Source: Mucilaginibacter sabulilitoris (GTDB lineage: Bacteria; Bacteroidota; Bacteroidia; Sphingobacteriales; Sphingobacteriaceae). From it: a DNA stretch of 64,000 nucleotides. The stretch's first letter is position 1, and each line of letters starts with the position of its first letter. Below the pieces are notes generated by a model, which was not told the origin of the DNA, searched no databases, and saw only the letters and a program-made list of their open reading frames with translations. The DNA lies in assembly GCF_034262375.1 (NCBI RefSeq), contig NZ_CP139558.1, positions 1,674,001 through 1,738,000 of the forward strand, written 5' to 3'. Shown here in pieces: positions 7,889 through 17,085 of this stretch. The position numbers and the translations under genes were made by a program.

Positions 7889-10525
7889 TTACCGCAGTAT
7901 AGCTACCCAGCCCGACAACGGCTTATCGCCATTTTTAAGATCGATCATATAATAATATGTACCTGGCGGCAATTTACCGCCATTGTAAATCCCGTCCCAG
8001 GCCCTGCCATAGCCTACTGAATGGAAAAGTAATTGGCCGTAACGGTTAAATACATCTACAACGCATGCCGGAAAAGGTAACAGATCATTAATGAGCCAGC
8101 GGTCGTTGAACCCATCGCCATTAGGGGTAAATGTATTGGGGATATTGATTGGAGAAATTACATTGACCGTAACCGGAACGGTGGTTTCGCAATTTAATGA
8201 TGATGTAGCCGTAAGATAGTAGGTTATGGTATTTGACGGGCTGGCCACCGGGTTTGCAATACTTATACTACTTAGTCCTACAGCCGGACCCCATCGCAGG
8301 CTTACTATATCGCCATGTAGTTCAGGGTTCAAAGTAATATTGTCTCCTTGTTTTATGGTGGGATTATCATTGAATATAATTTGGGGCGCGGGCTTTATAT
8401 GTACAATTATGGGTAAACTGGGTTGAGGTACTGTACAGCTGATATGGTTTGATACAATACAAATAACCACATCCCCGTCATGCAAAGTGCTGCTGTTAAA
8501 AAACGGGCTGTTGGTTCCCCGATTAGTATTATTTACACGCCATTGGTAGCTGTTTACATAATCACCTGAGGGTATTGTCGCTACAAACTGAACCTCATTA
8601 CCAGCGCATACGGTAGCATTAAGTGGATATGAAGCTATAGCAGGCGTAATGCCATTTGGATTTGTAGTTGACCCAAGCGAGTTTGTTACAATTATCGGAA
8701 TAGGTTTGGAAATTTGTGTGCCCAAAGTAGCGGGTGTATTTGCATTGCCATTATTATTACCAACTACACCGTTACCTGCTATTGTAGTGAGTTGACCTGT
8801 GGGCGTTATGCGCACAATACGTTCATTATCGGTATCAACTACTATTAAATTACCAAACGGGTCAAATTTAATACCTATAGGGTTATTCAATGTCGCCTTA
8901 TCGGTAGGTATTGCTGCATGTAACTGGAGCGTTGTTACTACACCCGATGGATCAATTTTGCGTATAGCATTGTTTTTAGAATCAGTAACATATAAATTGC
9001 CGACGTTATCCCTTACTATTCCTTTGGGTAAATTAAAAGTTGCAGCAGCTCCGGCACCGTCATCAAATCCCTGCCCGGAATGACCTGCTATAATAGTAAT
9101 GGTGCCATTAGGAGCTATTTTTTTGATAGCACTGGTATAATCGGTGACATATAAATTACCCTGCATATCAGTAGTGATACCTATCGGGGTATTTAATTTT
9201 GATATTAAGGGTGAGGCGGTCAACGTAGTTACCATGCCTGTGGGTGTCACTTTCCTAACCAGGAAATCATTTTGCGTCACGTATAAATTACCCGCGCCAT
9301 CTATAGCTATACCGCGAGGATCATTAAAGCTGGCTGAAATACCGGTCCCATCAACAGATTCATTTTGGCCGTTTCCGGCTAATGTGCTCACCTGTGCGTC
9401 AGGGGTAATTTTTCTTACCCTGTCACTTTCGTCAACCACGTATAAATTGCCCTGCGGGTCAATAGTTATGCCGTTAACTACGTTGAACTTTGCAGTAATG
9501 CCTGTGCCATCAGCGTAACCGCAGCCACTTCCGCCGGCAAAAGTAGTTACCGTGCCGTCAGCCGCTATTTTTCTGATACTGCAGCTATAGCCATCGGCTA
9601 TATAAATATTCCCGGCGGGGTCTGTTACCGCGTCTGTGGGTACGCTAAAGGTAACGGCTTGGGGGTTAGGGCGTATGGTACTCGCGGTTAGCGTTATGGT
9701 TTTGTTGCCCAGATCTGCGCAGGTGAGGTTTTGCGGAACAGGTATAGTGGTTACCGGCGCCCCGTCGCAATTAAATATCTGGCCCAGATCAGATGCCTGA
9801 AGTGTGTAATTCCCGTTTTCGTTAAGTTTAATCACTATAGGTTCAGGTTTGGAAAATATCTGCGGAACGCTGTATGAGGTAACCATAAAAAAGGTTGCGG
9901 CGGTGCCACCATAAGTGTCGGCTGCCGTAAGTGTTACAATGGTTGGCTCATTTACTGTTAAAGGTGTACCGGCAGCAGGAACCTGCGTTATATTGACATT
10001 AGTACAAGCGTTAGTTAAACCGGCGCTGGTGGTAAAGTCGGGCATGCTGGCGTGGCAATCATCTGTAGGGATGGTTACATCAGGATGGTTTGCAAACACC
10101 GGCGTGCTAACTACTATTACCTGTACAGGTAATGTAGCGATATTGCCAGGGCCATTGCTTGCCGTTACGATTACTGTTTGTGGTCCCAGTGACGAGCAGT
10201 CAAAACTGGCCGGACTAACAATAGCCATAAAGTTTGCAGCCCGTGGACTAATATTATCAGTTACATCTGCTGGTAACACCGTTCGGTGACCAGTAGCGTC
10301 GAGCTTTATAATAACGGGCTGAGGCAATTTTGGCGTGATTACCGGGGTTTGAGCCTGCACATTATTTAAAAAAAAAAGAGTTGATAAGCAAAGCAGGAAT
10401 GTCTTTTTTATTGTGTCAGATTTGTAGGTATGGAGTTTAAGGTTTTGGTAACCCCGGATGGTTAAGATAAAAGCTGAAAATATATTCTTCCCTTGCATCA
10501 TAGAGAATGATTTAAGGTGCATCAC
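7889..10525 (-). CDS. NHL-repeat protein with T9SS sorting domain (gliding-motility C-terminal type)
   Basis: An 878-residue secreted protein. The signal core (KKTFLLCLSTLFFLNNVQAQ) comes after about 38 residues, so the annotated start may be too far upstream, but no closer ATG fits. Then come two or three HYR/Ig-like beta segments, about six NHL repeats (pattern NPIGIKFDPFGNLIVVDTDN ... IVRITPTGQLTTIAG) forming a beta-propeller, an Ig/PKD-like segment, and a type B sorting domain (NTFTPNGDGFNDRWLIND ... VFNRYGQLLF ... WDG). The sorting domain means export by the type IX system. The propeller suggests extracellular binding of protein or glycan; ligand unknown. A TACTTTTG promoter element lies at 10552-10559 on the minus strand. 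Confidence 0.85.
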   Translation of the reverse strand: MMHLKSFSMMQGKNIFSAFILTIRGYQNLKLHTYKSDTIKKTFLLCLSTLFFLNNVQAQTPVITPKLPQPVIIKLDATGHRTVLPADVTDNISPRAANFMAIVSPASFDCSSLGPQTVIVTASNGPGNIATLPVQVIVVSTPVFANHPDVTIPTDDCHASMPDFTTSAGLTNACTNVNITQVPAAGTPLTVNEPTIVTLTAADTYGGTAATFFMVTSYSVPQIFSKPEPIVIKLNENGNYTLQASDLGQIFNCDGAPVTTIPVPQNLTCADLGNKTITLTASTIRPNPQAVTFSVPTDAVTDPAGNIYIADGYSCSIRKIAADGTVTTFAGGSGCGYADGTGITAKFNVVNGITIDPQGNLYVVDESDRVRKITPDAQVSTLAGNGQNESVDGTGISASFNDPRGIAIDGAGNLYVTQNDFLVRKVTPTGMVTTLTASPLISKLNTPIGITTDMQGNLYVTDYTSAIKKIAPNGTITIIAGHSGQGFDDGAGAAATFNLPKGIVRDNVGNLYVTDSKNNAIRKIDPSGVVTTLQLHAAIPTDKATLNNPIGIKFDPFGNLIVVDTDNERIVRITPTGQLTTIAGNGVVGNNNGNANTPATLGTQISKPIPIIVTNSLGSTTNPNGITPAIASYPLNATVCAGNEVQFVATIPSGDYVNSYQWRVNNTNRGTNSPFFNSSTLHDGDVVICIVSNHISCTVPQPSLPIIVHIKPAPQIIFNDNPTIKQGDNITLNPELHGDIVSLRWGPAVGLSSISIANPVASPSNTITYYLTATSSLNCETTVPVTVNVISPINIPNTFTPNGDGFNDRWLINDLLPFPACVVDVFNRYGQLLFHSVGYGRAWDGIYNGGKLPPGTYYYMIDLKNGDKPLSGWVAILR

Positions 10526-10660
10526 ATCATCTATTGGTTAACAAATTACGTCAAAAGTAATGTTCATTATATTCACTCAGTAGTGTTCATGTTATTCATT
10601 TCAAGATGGAAGGTTCATTTAAGCAGTAAACATGGCTATGCTTTTATACCAGCAGTTTAC

Positions 10661-10746
10661 TTAAACGTTTAAATACTTTTTGTAATTATTTTGAATGATT
10701 CTAAATAATTTAGCTTTCTTTGCATTAATTTAGACTCAATCCAAAT
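10661..10746 (+). promoter_or_regulatory. Iron-type promoter with two Fur-like palindromes
   Basis: Two 19-bp palindromes, ATTTTGAATGATTCTAAAT (10688-10706; 16 of 18 non-central positions symmetric) and ATTTAGACTCAATCCAAAT (10728-10746; 14 of 18), lie 40 bp apart just before the siderophore-receptor ATG. A TTTG (10690-10693), 21 bp, TTTCTTTG (10715-10722) promoter lies across and between them. The geometry fits iron-dependent repression by Fur. A further 12-bp perfect palindrome TTAAACGTTTAA lies at 10661-10672. Confidence 0.6.
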
Positions 10747-10751
10747 AATAA

Positions 10752-13217
10752 ATGAAAACTTTTCCCCTGCTGCTCTTATTTTTAACACTTACATTATCGA
10801 CACAAATCTTACAAGCCCAACAACAAAATGCTACTATCACCGGAAAGGTTGTAACAACAGACAATAAGCCCGCCGAAGCTGTTTCGGTTGGTTTAGCCGG
10901 AACAACAAAAGGCGCCATCACCAAGTATAATGGGGAGTTTACAATAGTAAACGTACAACCTGGCAATTATAGCCTGGTATTTACCGGCATTGGTTATAAA
11001 AAACTTACAAAACACATTACACTTACCGATGGGCAAACCGCAAAAATTACGGTTACCATGAACGATGACGAACAACAGCTGCAGGTTGTTGAAATTACCG
11101 GCCGTAAAGAAAAAACCTATAAAACCACGGCCACTTTTATTGGTAATAAAACGCAGACGGATATTAAAGACCTGCCCCAATCGGTATCATATGCCAGTAA
11201 AGAGCTGATCTCAGATCTTGGCGCTACACGTATAGGCGATGTGGTTAAAGTATTTAGCGGTGTTAACCAGTTTACTACCTATGATGACCTTACCATACGT
11301 GGGTTCAGGGTAAATGGCGGGAGCAACACTCAGCTGTTAAACGGACTGCGCACCAGTACTGGTTTCTGGAAACAACCATTGACAAACTATCTGGAAAGGG
11401 TAGAGGTTTTAAAAGGCCCGTCATCGGCATTATACGGTAACGCCAGCCCGGGTGGTGTGGTTAACCGGGTTACCAAAAAACCACTTAATGAAACCCGCCA
11501 AACCGTCAGTTTTTCATTAGGAAGTTTCAATACCTTCAGAGCTTTGAGTGATTTTACCGGTCCAGCTAACAAAGACAGCTCACTACTTTATCGCCTCAAT
11601 TTGGGTTACGAAGATGCCAACTCATTCCGCGATTTACAGTTTGATAAAAATATTATTGTGGCGCCTTCATTGTCATTTGTGGCATCACCTAAAACGCGCA
11701 TCAATTTTGACCTGGTGTATAATAACTCCAAAAGCCGTTTAGACAGGGGGCAATCAACCCGTATGAATGATCTTTATTCAACCCCTTCTTCACTATCCAT
11801 CAATACCGGGAATGACAGGTTGAATGAACAAACCTACATCGTTACACTTTCGGGCAGCCACCAGTTTAATGATAAGCTGAGCTTTAACGCTGCTTATTCA
11901 AAAACAGGTTATCAGGAAGATCTTTACGAGCACCGTAGTGCCAATGCTTACGCAGTTGATGGTAATAACACCGCTATACCAAACCTTGTTGCCATGCAAA
12001 TATTTTCAAGGGTGCGTAAACGTTATGTTGATAATTTTAGCGGTTATTTTAATTATAAAGACAATACCGGCATACTGGAACATAACATTGTGGCCGGGTA
12101 TGATTATGGTAGCGAAAAACTGCCCGTTGGCGCATCACAGTTAACAGCTTCGGGATATCGCAATGCCGCTAATAACGGAAGCATCGGTAGTTATGACCCT
12201 ACCAAAAAAGCCAACTATTTACTGGATAAAAATGGCAACCCGGTTCCTAACGTGCCATCATTTAATCTTGACGATGTTTTAAACTCACAGCGCATGCAGG
12301 ATGACAGCAAAGACTTTTTTGCCCAGGTTGCTGTTGATCCTACCTATTATTATCTGAATGCCGGTTATGTGCAGGATCAGATAAAGCTGGGTAAATTCCA
12401 GGCATTGTTAGGCGTACGCTATGAATACTATACCGATTTTGCCAACTATAAAAAGTCTACAGAGGCAAAAACTCATTCCAGCGCATGGTTGCCAAGGTTT
12501 GGTTTAGTGTATACTGCCAATAGTAATATTAATTTTTATGGTACTTATGTAGAAGGATACAATCCGCAAACAGCATCTACACTATCAAATCCAAATGCCG
12601 GTGGTCCGTTTAAACCATTAACCAGCAATATGATTGAGTTTGGTGCTAAAAGCAGCTGGTTAAATGACATGCTTACCATAAGCACCGCTGTGTACCAGAT
12701 TGATCAGAACAATACACTTTACAATGCCAATGTTCCAGATCAGCCCGATTTGTTGAGACAGGTAGGTAAAGAGCGTTCAAAAGGTATCGAGTTTGATATT
12801 GCCGGTCGTATTACTCCAAACTGGAGCATTTTAGCATCATACGCTTATAGCGATGCCAAAATTACACAAAGCCTTATCCCTGCCGAAGTTGGTCAGCAAA
12901 AGCCAAACGCGCCAAAAAACATGGCTAACATCTGGACCCGTTATAATGTAAACCGCGGATTATTTAACGGGTTGGGTATTGGCGCCGGCGCTAACTATGT
13001 AGATAAACGTTCGCTATCACTTAATCTTGCGCAGGGCATACCAAACTATACATTGGTAAACGCTGCACTATATTATCAGGTGGGCAAGGTGCAATTACAG
13101 TTTAATGCAAATAACATTACCAATAAAAAATACTGGGTTGGCGGTTATGATTACTTAAGGCTGTTCCCGGGAGCGCCGTCTAACTACCTGTTAACATTAA
13201 ATTACACTATTAAATAA
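10752..13217 (+). CDS. TonB-dependent siderophore receptor
   Basis: An 821-residue outer-membrane receptor: signal peptide (to about 24, LQAQQQ), carboxypeptidase-regulatory-like domain (about 27-115), plug (about 135-250; DLPQSVSYASKELI, YLERVEVLKGPSSALYG and PGGVVNRVTKKP, the signature of FhuA/FoxA/FhuE-type siderophore receptors), then a barrel ending LLTLNYTIK. It imports ferric siderophores, probably hydroxamates by family resemblance; the exact ligand is not readable. Seven bases separate it from the PepSY gene, so they form one transcript, and Fur-like palindromes precede it. Confidence 0.9.
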   Translation: MKTFPLLLLFLTLTLSTQILQAQQQNATITGKVVTTDNKPAEAVSVGLAGTTKGAITKYNGEFTIVNVQPGNYSLVFTGIGYKKLTKHITLTDGQTAKITVTMNDDEQQLQVVEITGRKEKTYKTTATFIGNKTQTDIKDLPQSVSYASKELISDLGATRIGDVVKVFSGVNQFTTYDDLTIRGFRVNGGSNTQLLNGLRTSTGFWKQPLTNYLERVEVLKGPSSALYGNASPGGVVNRVTKKPLNETRQTVSFSLGSFNTFRALSDFTGPANKDSSLLYRLNLGYEDANSFRDLQFDKNIIVAPSLSFVASPKTRINFDLVYNNSKSRLDRGQSTRMNDLYSTPSSLSINTGNDRLNEQTYIVTLSGSHQFNDKLSFNAAYSKTGYQEDLYEHRSANAYAVDGNNTAIPNLVAMQIFSRVRKRYVDNFSGYFNYKDNTGILEHNIVAGYDYGSEKLPVGASQLTASGYRNAANNGSIGSYDPTKKANYLLDKNGNPVPNVPSFNLDDVLNSQRMQDDSKDFFAQVAVDPTYYYLNAGYVQDQIKLGKFQALLGVRYEYYTDFANYKKSTEAKTHSSAWLPRFGLVYTANSNINFYGTYVEGYNPQTASTLSNPNAGGPFKPLTSNMIEFGAKSSWLNDMLTISTAVYQIDQNNTLYNANVPDQPDLLRQVGKERSKGIEFDIAGRITPNWSILASYAYSDAKITQSLIPAEVGQQKPNAPKNMANIWTRYNVNRGLFNGLGIGAGANYVDKRSLSLNLAQGIPNYTLVNAALYYQVGKVQLQFNANNITNKKYWVGGYDYLRLFPGAPSNYLLTLNYTIK

Positions 13218-13224
13218 TATCAGC

Positions 13225-14412
13225 TTGAAAAGGTTTAAAGCAATAGCAGGCTGGCTGCACTTATGGATAGGTCTTGTAACCGGTATTGTAGTGGTAATTA
13301 TTTCGGTTACCGGCTGTATACAGGTATTTGACGAGGAACTGTTTGAGCTTTTTCATCATGATTTAGTTAATGTTAAAGAAACCGGCCCTGCAAAGCCGGT
13401 TTCTGAGTTGCTGATCATTGCTCAAAATGCAGTTGGCAAAAAAAAGCCTGTTACTAACATTAAAATAAACGAGGCAGGCCATAGTTATGTGTTTTCGGCT
13501 TCAAAAGATAATAAGCCAACCGATATAGGATGGACCTATTTTAGTCAGTTTAAGTATAACTACGATATTTATATCAACCCTTATACTGGTAAGGTACTTG
13601 CAGTGGTTGATCCGAGATATGAGTTTTTTAATGTTGTTGAACAATTGCACAGACAGCTTTTGCTTGTAAAACCGGTGGGTAGTGTTGTTGTGGGAACATG
13701 CGTATTGCTTTTTTTGATCATGCTTATAACAGGTTTTATTTTATGGTTACCCAAGAATTATAAACAGCTAAAACAAAACATAACTATTAAGTGGAAGGCT
13801 AAGTGGAAGCGTGTTAATTATGATATCCATAACAGTTTTGGTTTTTATGTATTGCCAGTAGCCATGATCATCGCCATAACCGGATTGGTATGGTCATTCA
13901 CCTGGTGGGAGAACGGTATCTTTAAAATATTAGGCTCACCATCTGGAAAAATTGTATTAACCCGTAAAGCCCCGGTTAAAGCTAAAACTGATACTGCTGC
14001 AAAAAATACTATAGATTTAATCTATAATACTATGCAGCATAAAATAGGTAATAACTATAAAGCTATTGGTATTAACTTGCCAAATAAAAAAAGTAACGCG
14101 GTAATGGTATATACTTATGGTAACAGGATAGATAGCTGGCGTAACATGAGCTACTATTACTTCGATAGCCACACAGGTAAAATGTTTGATAAGCTGGAGC
14201 AATTGAATAAACCACTTGCGCTAAAATGGCGAAACTCAAATAAGGATATCCATACCGGCCGCATATATGGCTGGCCTACCCAGGTATTGGCATTTGTAGC
14301 GAGTTTAGTTTGTGCCTCATTACCCATAACCGGCTTTTTAATATGGTGGGGTAAACAAAAAAAGAAAAAGAAGAAACCTGTTATGAAGCTGGTCGAACCC
14401 TCATTAACTTAA
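13225..14412 (+). CDS. PepSY-associated transmembrane protein
   Basis: A 395-residue inner-membrane protein with four main hydrophobic helices (about 10-32, 148-172, 210-230, 355-378) and two periplasmic PepSY-like segments. The conserved N-terminus KRFKAIAGWLHLWIGL fixes the start at a TTG at 13225; no ATG lies nearby. Such proteins are commonly encoded beside TonB siderophore receptors and are related to ferric reductases, with conserved His in the helices (here LHLW, LHRQ, DIHNS, DIHTG). A role in reducing or handling imported iron is plausible. The C-terminus is a Lys-rich cytoplasmic tail. Confidence 0.85.
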   Translation: MKRFKAIAGWLHLWIGLVTGIVVVIISVTGCIQVFDEELFELFHHDLVNVKETGPAKPVSELLIIAQNAVGKKKPVTNIKINEAGHSYVFSASKDNKPTDIGWTYFSQFKYNYDIYINPYTGKVLAVVDPRYEFFNVVEQLHRQLLLVKPVGSVVVGTCVLLFLIMLITGFILWLPKNYKQLKQNITIKWKAKWKRVNYDIHNSFGFYVLPVAMIIAITGLVWSFTWWENGIFKILGSPSGKIVLTRKAPVKAKTDTAAKNTIDLIYNTMQHKIGNNYKAIGINLPNKKSNAVMVYTYGNRIDSWRNMSYYYFDSHTGKMFDKLEQLNKPLALKWRNSNKDIHTGRIYGWPTQVLAFVASLVCASLPITGFLIWWGKQKKKKKKPVMKLVEPSLT

Positions 14413-14437
14413 TTTCGATAACCTTTGCCACCGCTTA

Positions 14438-14460
14438 GCCATTCAGTAATACTGAATGGC
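14438..14460 (+). terminator. Intrinsic terminator
   Basis: Perfect 10-bp stem (GCCATTCAGT / ACTGAATGGC) with an AAT loop and a T6 run, ending the siderophore receptor / PepSY transcript. Confidence 0.9.
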
Positions 14461-14498
14461 TTTTTTATTTAATAGATTTTTTTTAAAAAAAAACTTGC

Positions 14499-14542
14499 GC
14501 AACCAAATTGTTGCATTTATATTTGCAACCAAATGATTGCAT
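14499..14542 (+). promoter_or_regulatory. Tandem ArsR-family operators
   Basis: Two 18-bp copies, GCAACCAAATTGTTGCAT (14499-14516) and GCAACCAAATGATTGCAT (14525-14542), each an imperfect palindrome (GCAAC...GTTGC; TGCAA...TTGCA), spaced 26 bp. The second ends one base before the ArsR start codon, so the repressor probably controls its own operon. Confidence 0.7.
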
Positions 14543-14543
14543 A

Positions 14544-14885
14544 ATGATTATAAGAAGGGACGTATATCAGGCAATTGCCGATCCGACAAGGCGCGAAATA
14601 ATAGAAAGGATATCTCAGCAACCGCTGAATTTAAACGCCGTGGCCGAAACGTTTGACATTAGCCGGCAGGCAGTTTCCAGGCATATTAAGATATTAATGG
14701 AATGTGAGCTGGTTGTTATCAGGCAAAAGGGAAGAGAGCGGTATTGTGAGGCCAAACTAGAAAAACTTCATGAAGTGGCCGATTGGGTAGATCAGTATAA
14801 AAAACACTGGCTATCGAGGTTTAAAGCACTTGATAATTATTTAACCGAAATACAAACCAATACTAAAACAGATGAAAACAAGTAA
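14544..14885 (+). CDS. ArsR-family helix-turn-helix repressor (non-metal type)
   Basis: A 113-residue winged-helix protein (YQAIADPTRREIIERI, then LNAVAETFDISRQAVSRHIKIL, wing at about 72-82). The start is the ATG at 14544, immediately after the operator copies; an upstream in-frame ATG at 14508 would lie inside them. No Cys cluster for metal sensing is present (only two isolated Cys), so it belongs to the SdpR/AHSA1-linked branch rather than arsenic sensors. Its 3' end overlaps the next gene by 14 bp, so the two are translated together. Confidence 0.85.
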   Translation: MIIRRDVYQAIADPTRREIIERISQQPLNLNAVAETFDISRQAVSRHIKILMECELVVIRQKGRERYCEAKLEKLHEVADWVDQYKKHWLSRFKALDNYLTEIQTNTKTDENK

Positions 14886-15372
14886 CACAACAGAGGTGGC
14901 AAATACTAAGGATGAAGTATTTATTACACATATTTTTAATGCACCCAGGGAAGTAGTATTTAAAGCCTGGACAGAGCCGGAACAATTACTGCGCTGGTTT
15001 GCTCCCGATGGCTGCACTATCGACTTTAAAAATATCAATGTGCAAACAGGTGGTACTTTTCACTCCTGTATTCACGACCCCCAATTTGGCGACTGTTGGT
15101 GTAAAGGCACTTATCTGGAAGTTATTTATCCCGAAAAGCTCGTGTACACAATGGCGCTTACTGACGAACATGGCAATGATCTGGAATCTGCAGTCGACGC
15201 TGGTAAGGATGCTAATATGCCCAGGGAAACTGTATTGACGGTTACTTTTGCCGAATATGGTAATCAAACCAAACTTACCCTCCACCAGACCATGCCCGAG
15301 GACATTGCGAAACAAACAGGCGCTTATCAAAGCTGGATCAAAATGCTCCATAAGCTGGAAGAACTCGTTTAA
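14872..15372 (+). CDS. SRPBCC (AHSA1/START-like) domain protein
   Basis: A 166-residue cytoplasmic protein with the activator-of-Hsp90 / Bet v1-like helix-grip fold: FNAPREVVFKAWTEPEQLLRWFAPDG near the N-terminus (residues 22-46), central strands, and a C-terminal helix. These proteins bind hydrophobic ligands in a central cavity and are very often encoded directly after an ArsR-type repressor, as here. The ligand and physiological role are unknown. Co-regulation by the tandem operators upstream of the repressor is likely. Confidence 0.85.
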   Translation: MKTSNTTEVANTKDEVFITHIFNAPREVVFKAWTEPEQLLRWFAPDGCTIDFKNINVQTGGTFHSCIHDPQFGDCWCKGTYLEVIYPEKLVYTMALTDEHGNDLESAVDAGKDANMPRETVLTVTFAEYGNQTKLTLHQTMPEDIAKQTGAYQSWIKMLHKLEELV

Positions 15373-15447
15373 GCGGTGGATTAAAATTTTAGTTATTTTA
15401 TTTCCATTGATAGCTTTTTAATCAAATAGCCATAAATTGCCCTGCTC

Positions 15448-16299
15448 ATGAAAGATATTCCGGTACATCAGCTAAAAGAGCGGGTAAACACAGGCCTGGA
15501 GATAAGGCGTTTTGTTGCCGGTGAGGTGCCCAAGAAATACGAAAACCTGGGTGCCCACCGTGACGATCACTATATTTTTTTTGTAATTGAAGATGGTGCG
15601 GCATCACTGATGATAGATTTTCATGAATTGTCTTTCTCTTCGTCTACACTTTATTATATCTTACCAGGGCAGGTACATCATCGTATCCGTAATGAAGTAG
15701 GTTGTGGCTGGTTCATCGCTATTGATTCACTGCTGATATCGCCCGATTATCGTAATGTATTTGAAAGCAGGCTGCAGCTGCAGCAACCATATCCCTTAAA
15801 TGAGGAGCAATTGAAATTGTGTACCGGTATCCTGAGCCTCATGTGTGAAAAATATCAGGAAGAAAATCCTGGTCCTTTTTATCTGCAGGTAGTACATTCC
15901 CTCTTGCAATCATTTGTAGGTATAGCCGCGGGTTGTTATAGTGATTTTGATAAACAGCATAATTTACTATCAAGACCAGATCAATTGGCGCAGCAATTTA
16001 AAAAACTACTGCTAACAAATATCAGGCAGATTAAAAGTCCATCTGCATATGCTGCTATGCTTCATGTTTCTGAAACCTATTTAAATGAAGCATTGAAAAA
16101 GGTAACAGGCTTTTCGGTAAGTTACTGGATACAGCAGGAAATAGTGCTTGAAGCCAAGCGATTACTTTATTACAGCGAAATGAATGTAAAGGAAATTGCT
16201 CATGCGCTGGGGTATGAAGATCATACTTATTTTTCGAGATTGTTTAAAAAGGTGGAAGGTACTACGCCTTTACTATTCAAATCAGATTACCGTAAATAG
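15448..16299 (+). CDS. AraC family transcriptional regulator
   Basis: A 283-residue regulator: N-terminal cupin-like sensor domain (about 10-130; LYYILPGQVHHRI) and a C-terminal pair of helix-turn-helix motifs (about 185-283; YAAMLHVSETYLNEALKKVTG and EIAHALGYEDHTYFSRLFKK). The next gene encodes a siderophore-interacting protein on the same strand, whose promoter carries direct repeats spaced two helical turns apart, the usual pattern for AraC-type binding. It therefore probably activates siderophore utilisation; the inducer is not visible. Confidence 0.88.
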   Translation: MKDIPVHQLKERVNTGLEIRRFVAGEVPKKYENLGAHRDDHYIFFVIEDGAASLMIDFHELSFSSSTLYYILPGQVHHRIRNEVGCGWFIAIDSLLISPDYRNVFESRLQLQQPYPLNEEQLKLCTGILSLMCEKYQEENPGPFYLQVVHSLLQSFVGIAAGCYSDFDKQHNLLSRPDQLAQQFKKLLLTNIRQIKSPSAYAAMLHVSETYLNEALKKVTGFSVSYWIQQEIVLEAKRLLYYSEMNVKEIAHALGYEDHTYFSRLFKKVEGTTPLLFKSDYRK

Positions 16300-16355
16300 T
16301 CCAATAATTACCGTGAGTGTGTTATTGTTTTACGGTAAATAAGCCGGTTTCTTTG
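16287..16355 (+). promoter_or_regulatory. Promoter with AraC-type direct repeats
   Basis: TTACCGT at 16287-16293 and again at 16308-16314 (21-bp period), plus an inverted ACGGTAA at 16332-16338, precede TTG (16325-16327), 20 bp, TTTCTTTG (16348-16355). The first repeat lies in the last codons of the AraC gene. The position just upstream of the -33 element suits activation of the next gene. Confidence 0.55.
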
Positions 16356-16374
16356 TATTATAAAAATAATACAC

Positions 16375-17085
16375 ATGGAAACATCCACTTTTCAAAAAAT
16401 CAGAAAAAAAGCCGGAAAACTGTTTGATCACAAATTGCAAACCGGCTGGGTGCTCGAAGTAAGGCAATGGGAACCCTCAACACTTATAGAGGTTGATTTG
16501 CATTTGCCCATGGCTAATATTGCGCAATGGAATGAAGTACCTTATATAAAATTCAAGGTTGACGACCTTACCTTCAGAGACTATACCCCATCGGGTTGGG
16601 ATGCTGAAACCTGCACCTGTACAATTTATGTAGATGCCGCTCATCATGGTCCCGGCAGCCGATGGTCAAAACAACTAAAAAAGGGCGATACGGTGAACTA
16701 TCTTAAAATAGGTACCACCCACCACAAACCGGTAGCCACGTCGGCGGTGGTTGCCCTGGGAGATGAAAGCAGTATGGGCCATTTGCTGGCCCTGCAGAAA
16801 ATGGTATTGCCCGATACCCGGTTTTCTGGCAGCCTGGTAATCGGTAACGAGCATCATCGCAGGCTATTCCACGAATATTTTTGGTCGCCATTGGAGCCGG
16901 TCGCGCGTAAAGACATATATGGCCACCACAGTTTAATGGAATGGGTGCTTAACCAGCACTACAGCCTTGAGAATACTGTTTTTTATTTGGCCGGTAACAA
17001 TACAATGGTGGCACAACTGCGTAAGCTGCTTAAGCACCAGGGATACCCATCCGGGCAAATTAAATTGCAAGGTTTTTGGTCGTAG
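16375..17085 (+). CDS. Siderophore-interacting protein (flavin reductase type)
   Basis: A 236-residue cytoplasmic FAD-dependent ferric-siderophore reductase of the SIP/ViuB type. Visible: the FAD-binding RDYTPSGWD motif (about residues 63-71), HGPGSRWSKQLKKGD, GDESSMGHLLAL (about 124-135) at the nucleotide domain and FYLAGNNTMVAQLRKLL near the C-terminus. Length is slightly below the usual 250-280. It would release iron from imported siderophores, complementing the TonB receptor 3.6 kb upstream. It has its own promoter and probably the upstream AraC protein as regulator. Confidence 0.88.
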   Translation: METSTFQKIRKKAGKLFDHKLQTGWVLEVRQWEPSTLIEVDLHLPMANIAQWNEVPYIKFKVDDLTFRDYTPSGWDAETCTCTIYVDAAHHGPGSRWSKQLKKGDTVNYLKIGTTHHKPVATSAVVALGDESSMGHLLALQKMVLPDTRFSGSLVIGNEHHRRLFHEYFWSPLEPVARKDIYGHHSLMEWVLNQHYSLENTVFYLAGNNTMVAQLRKLLKHQGYPSGQIKLQGFWS

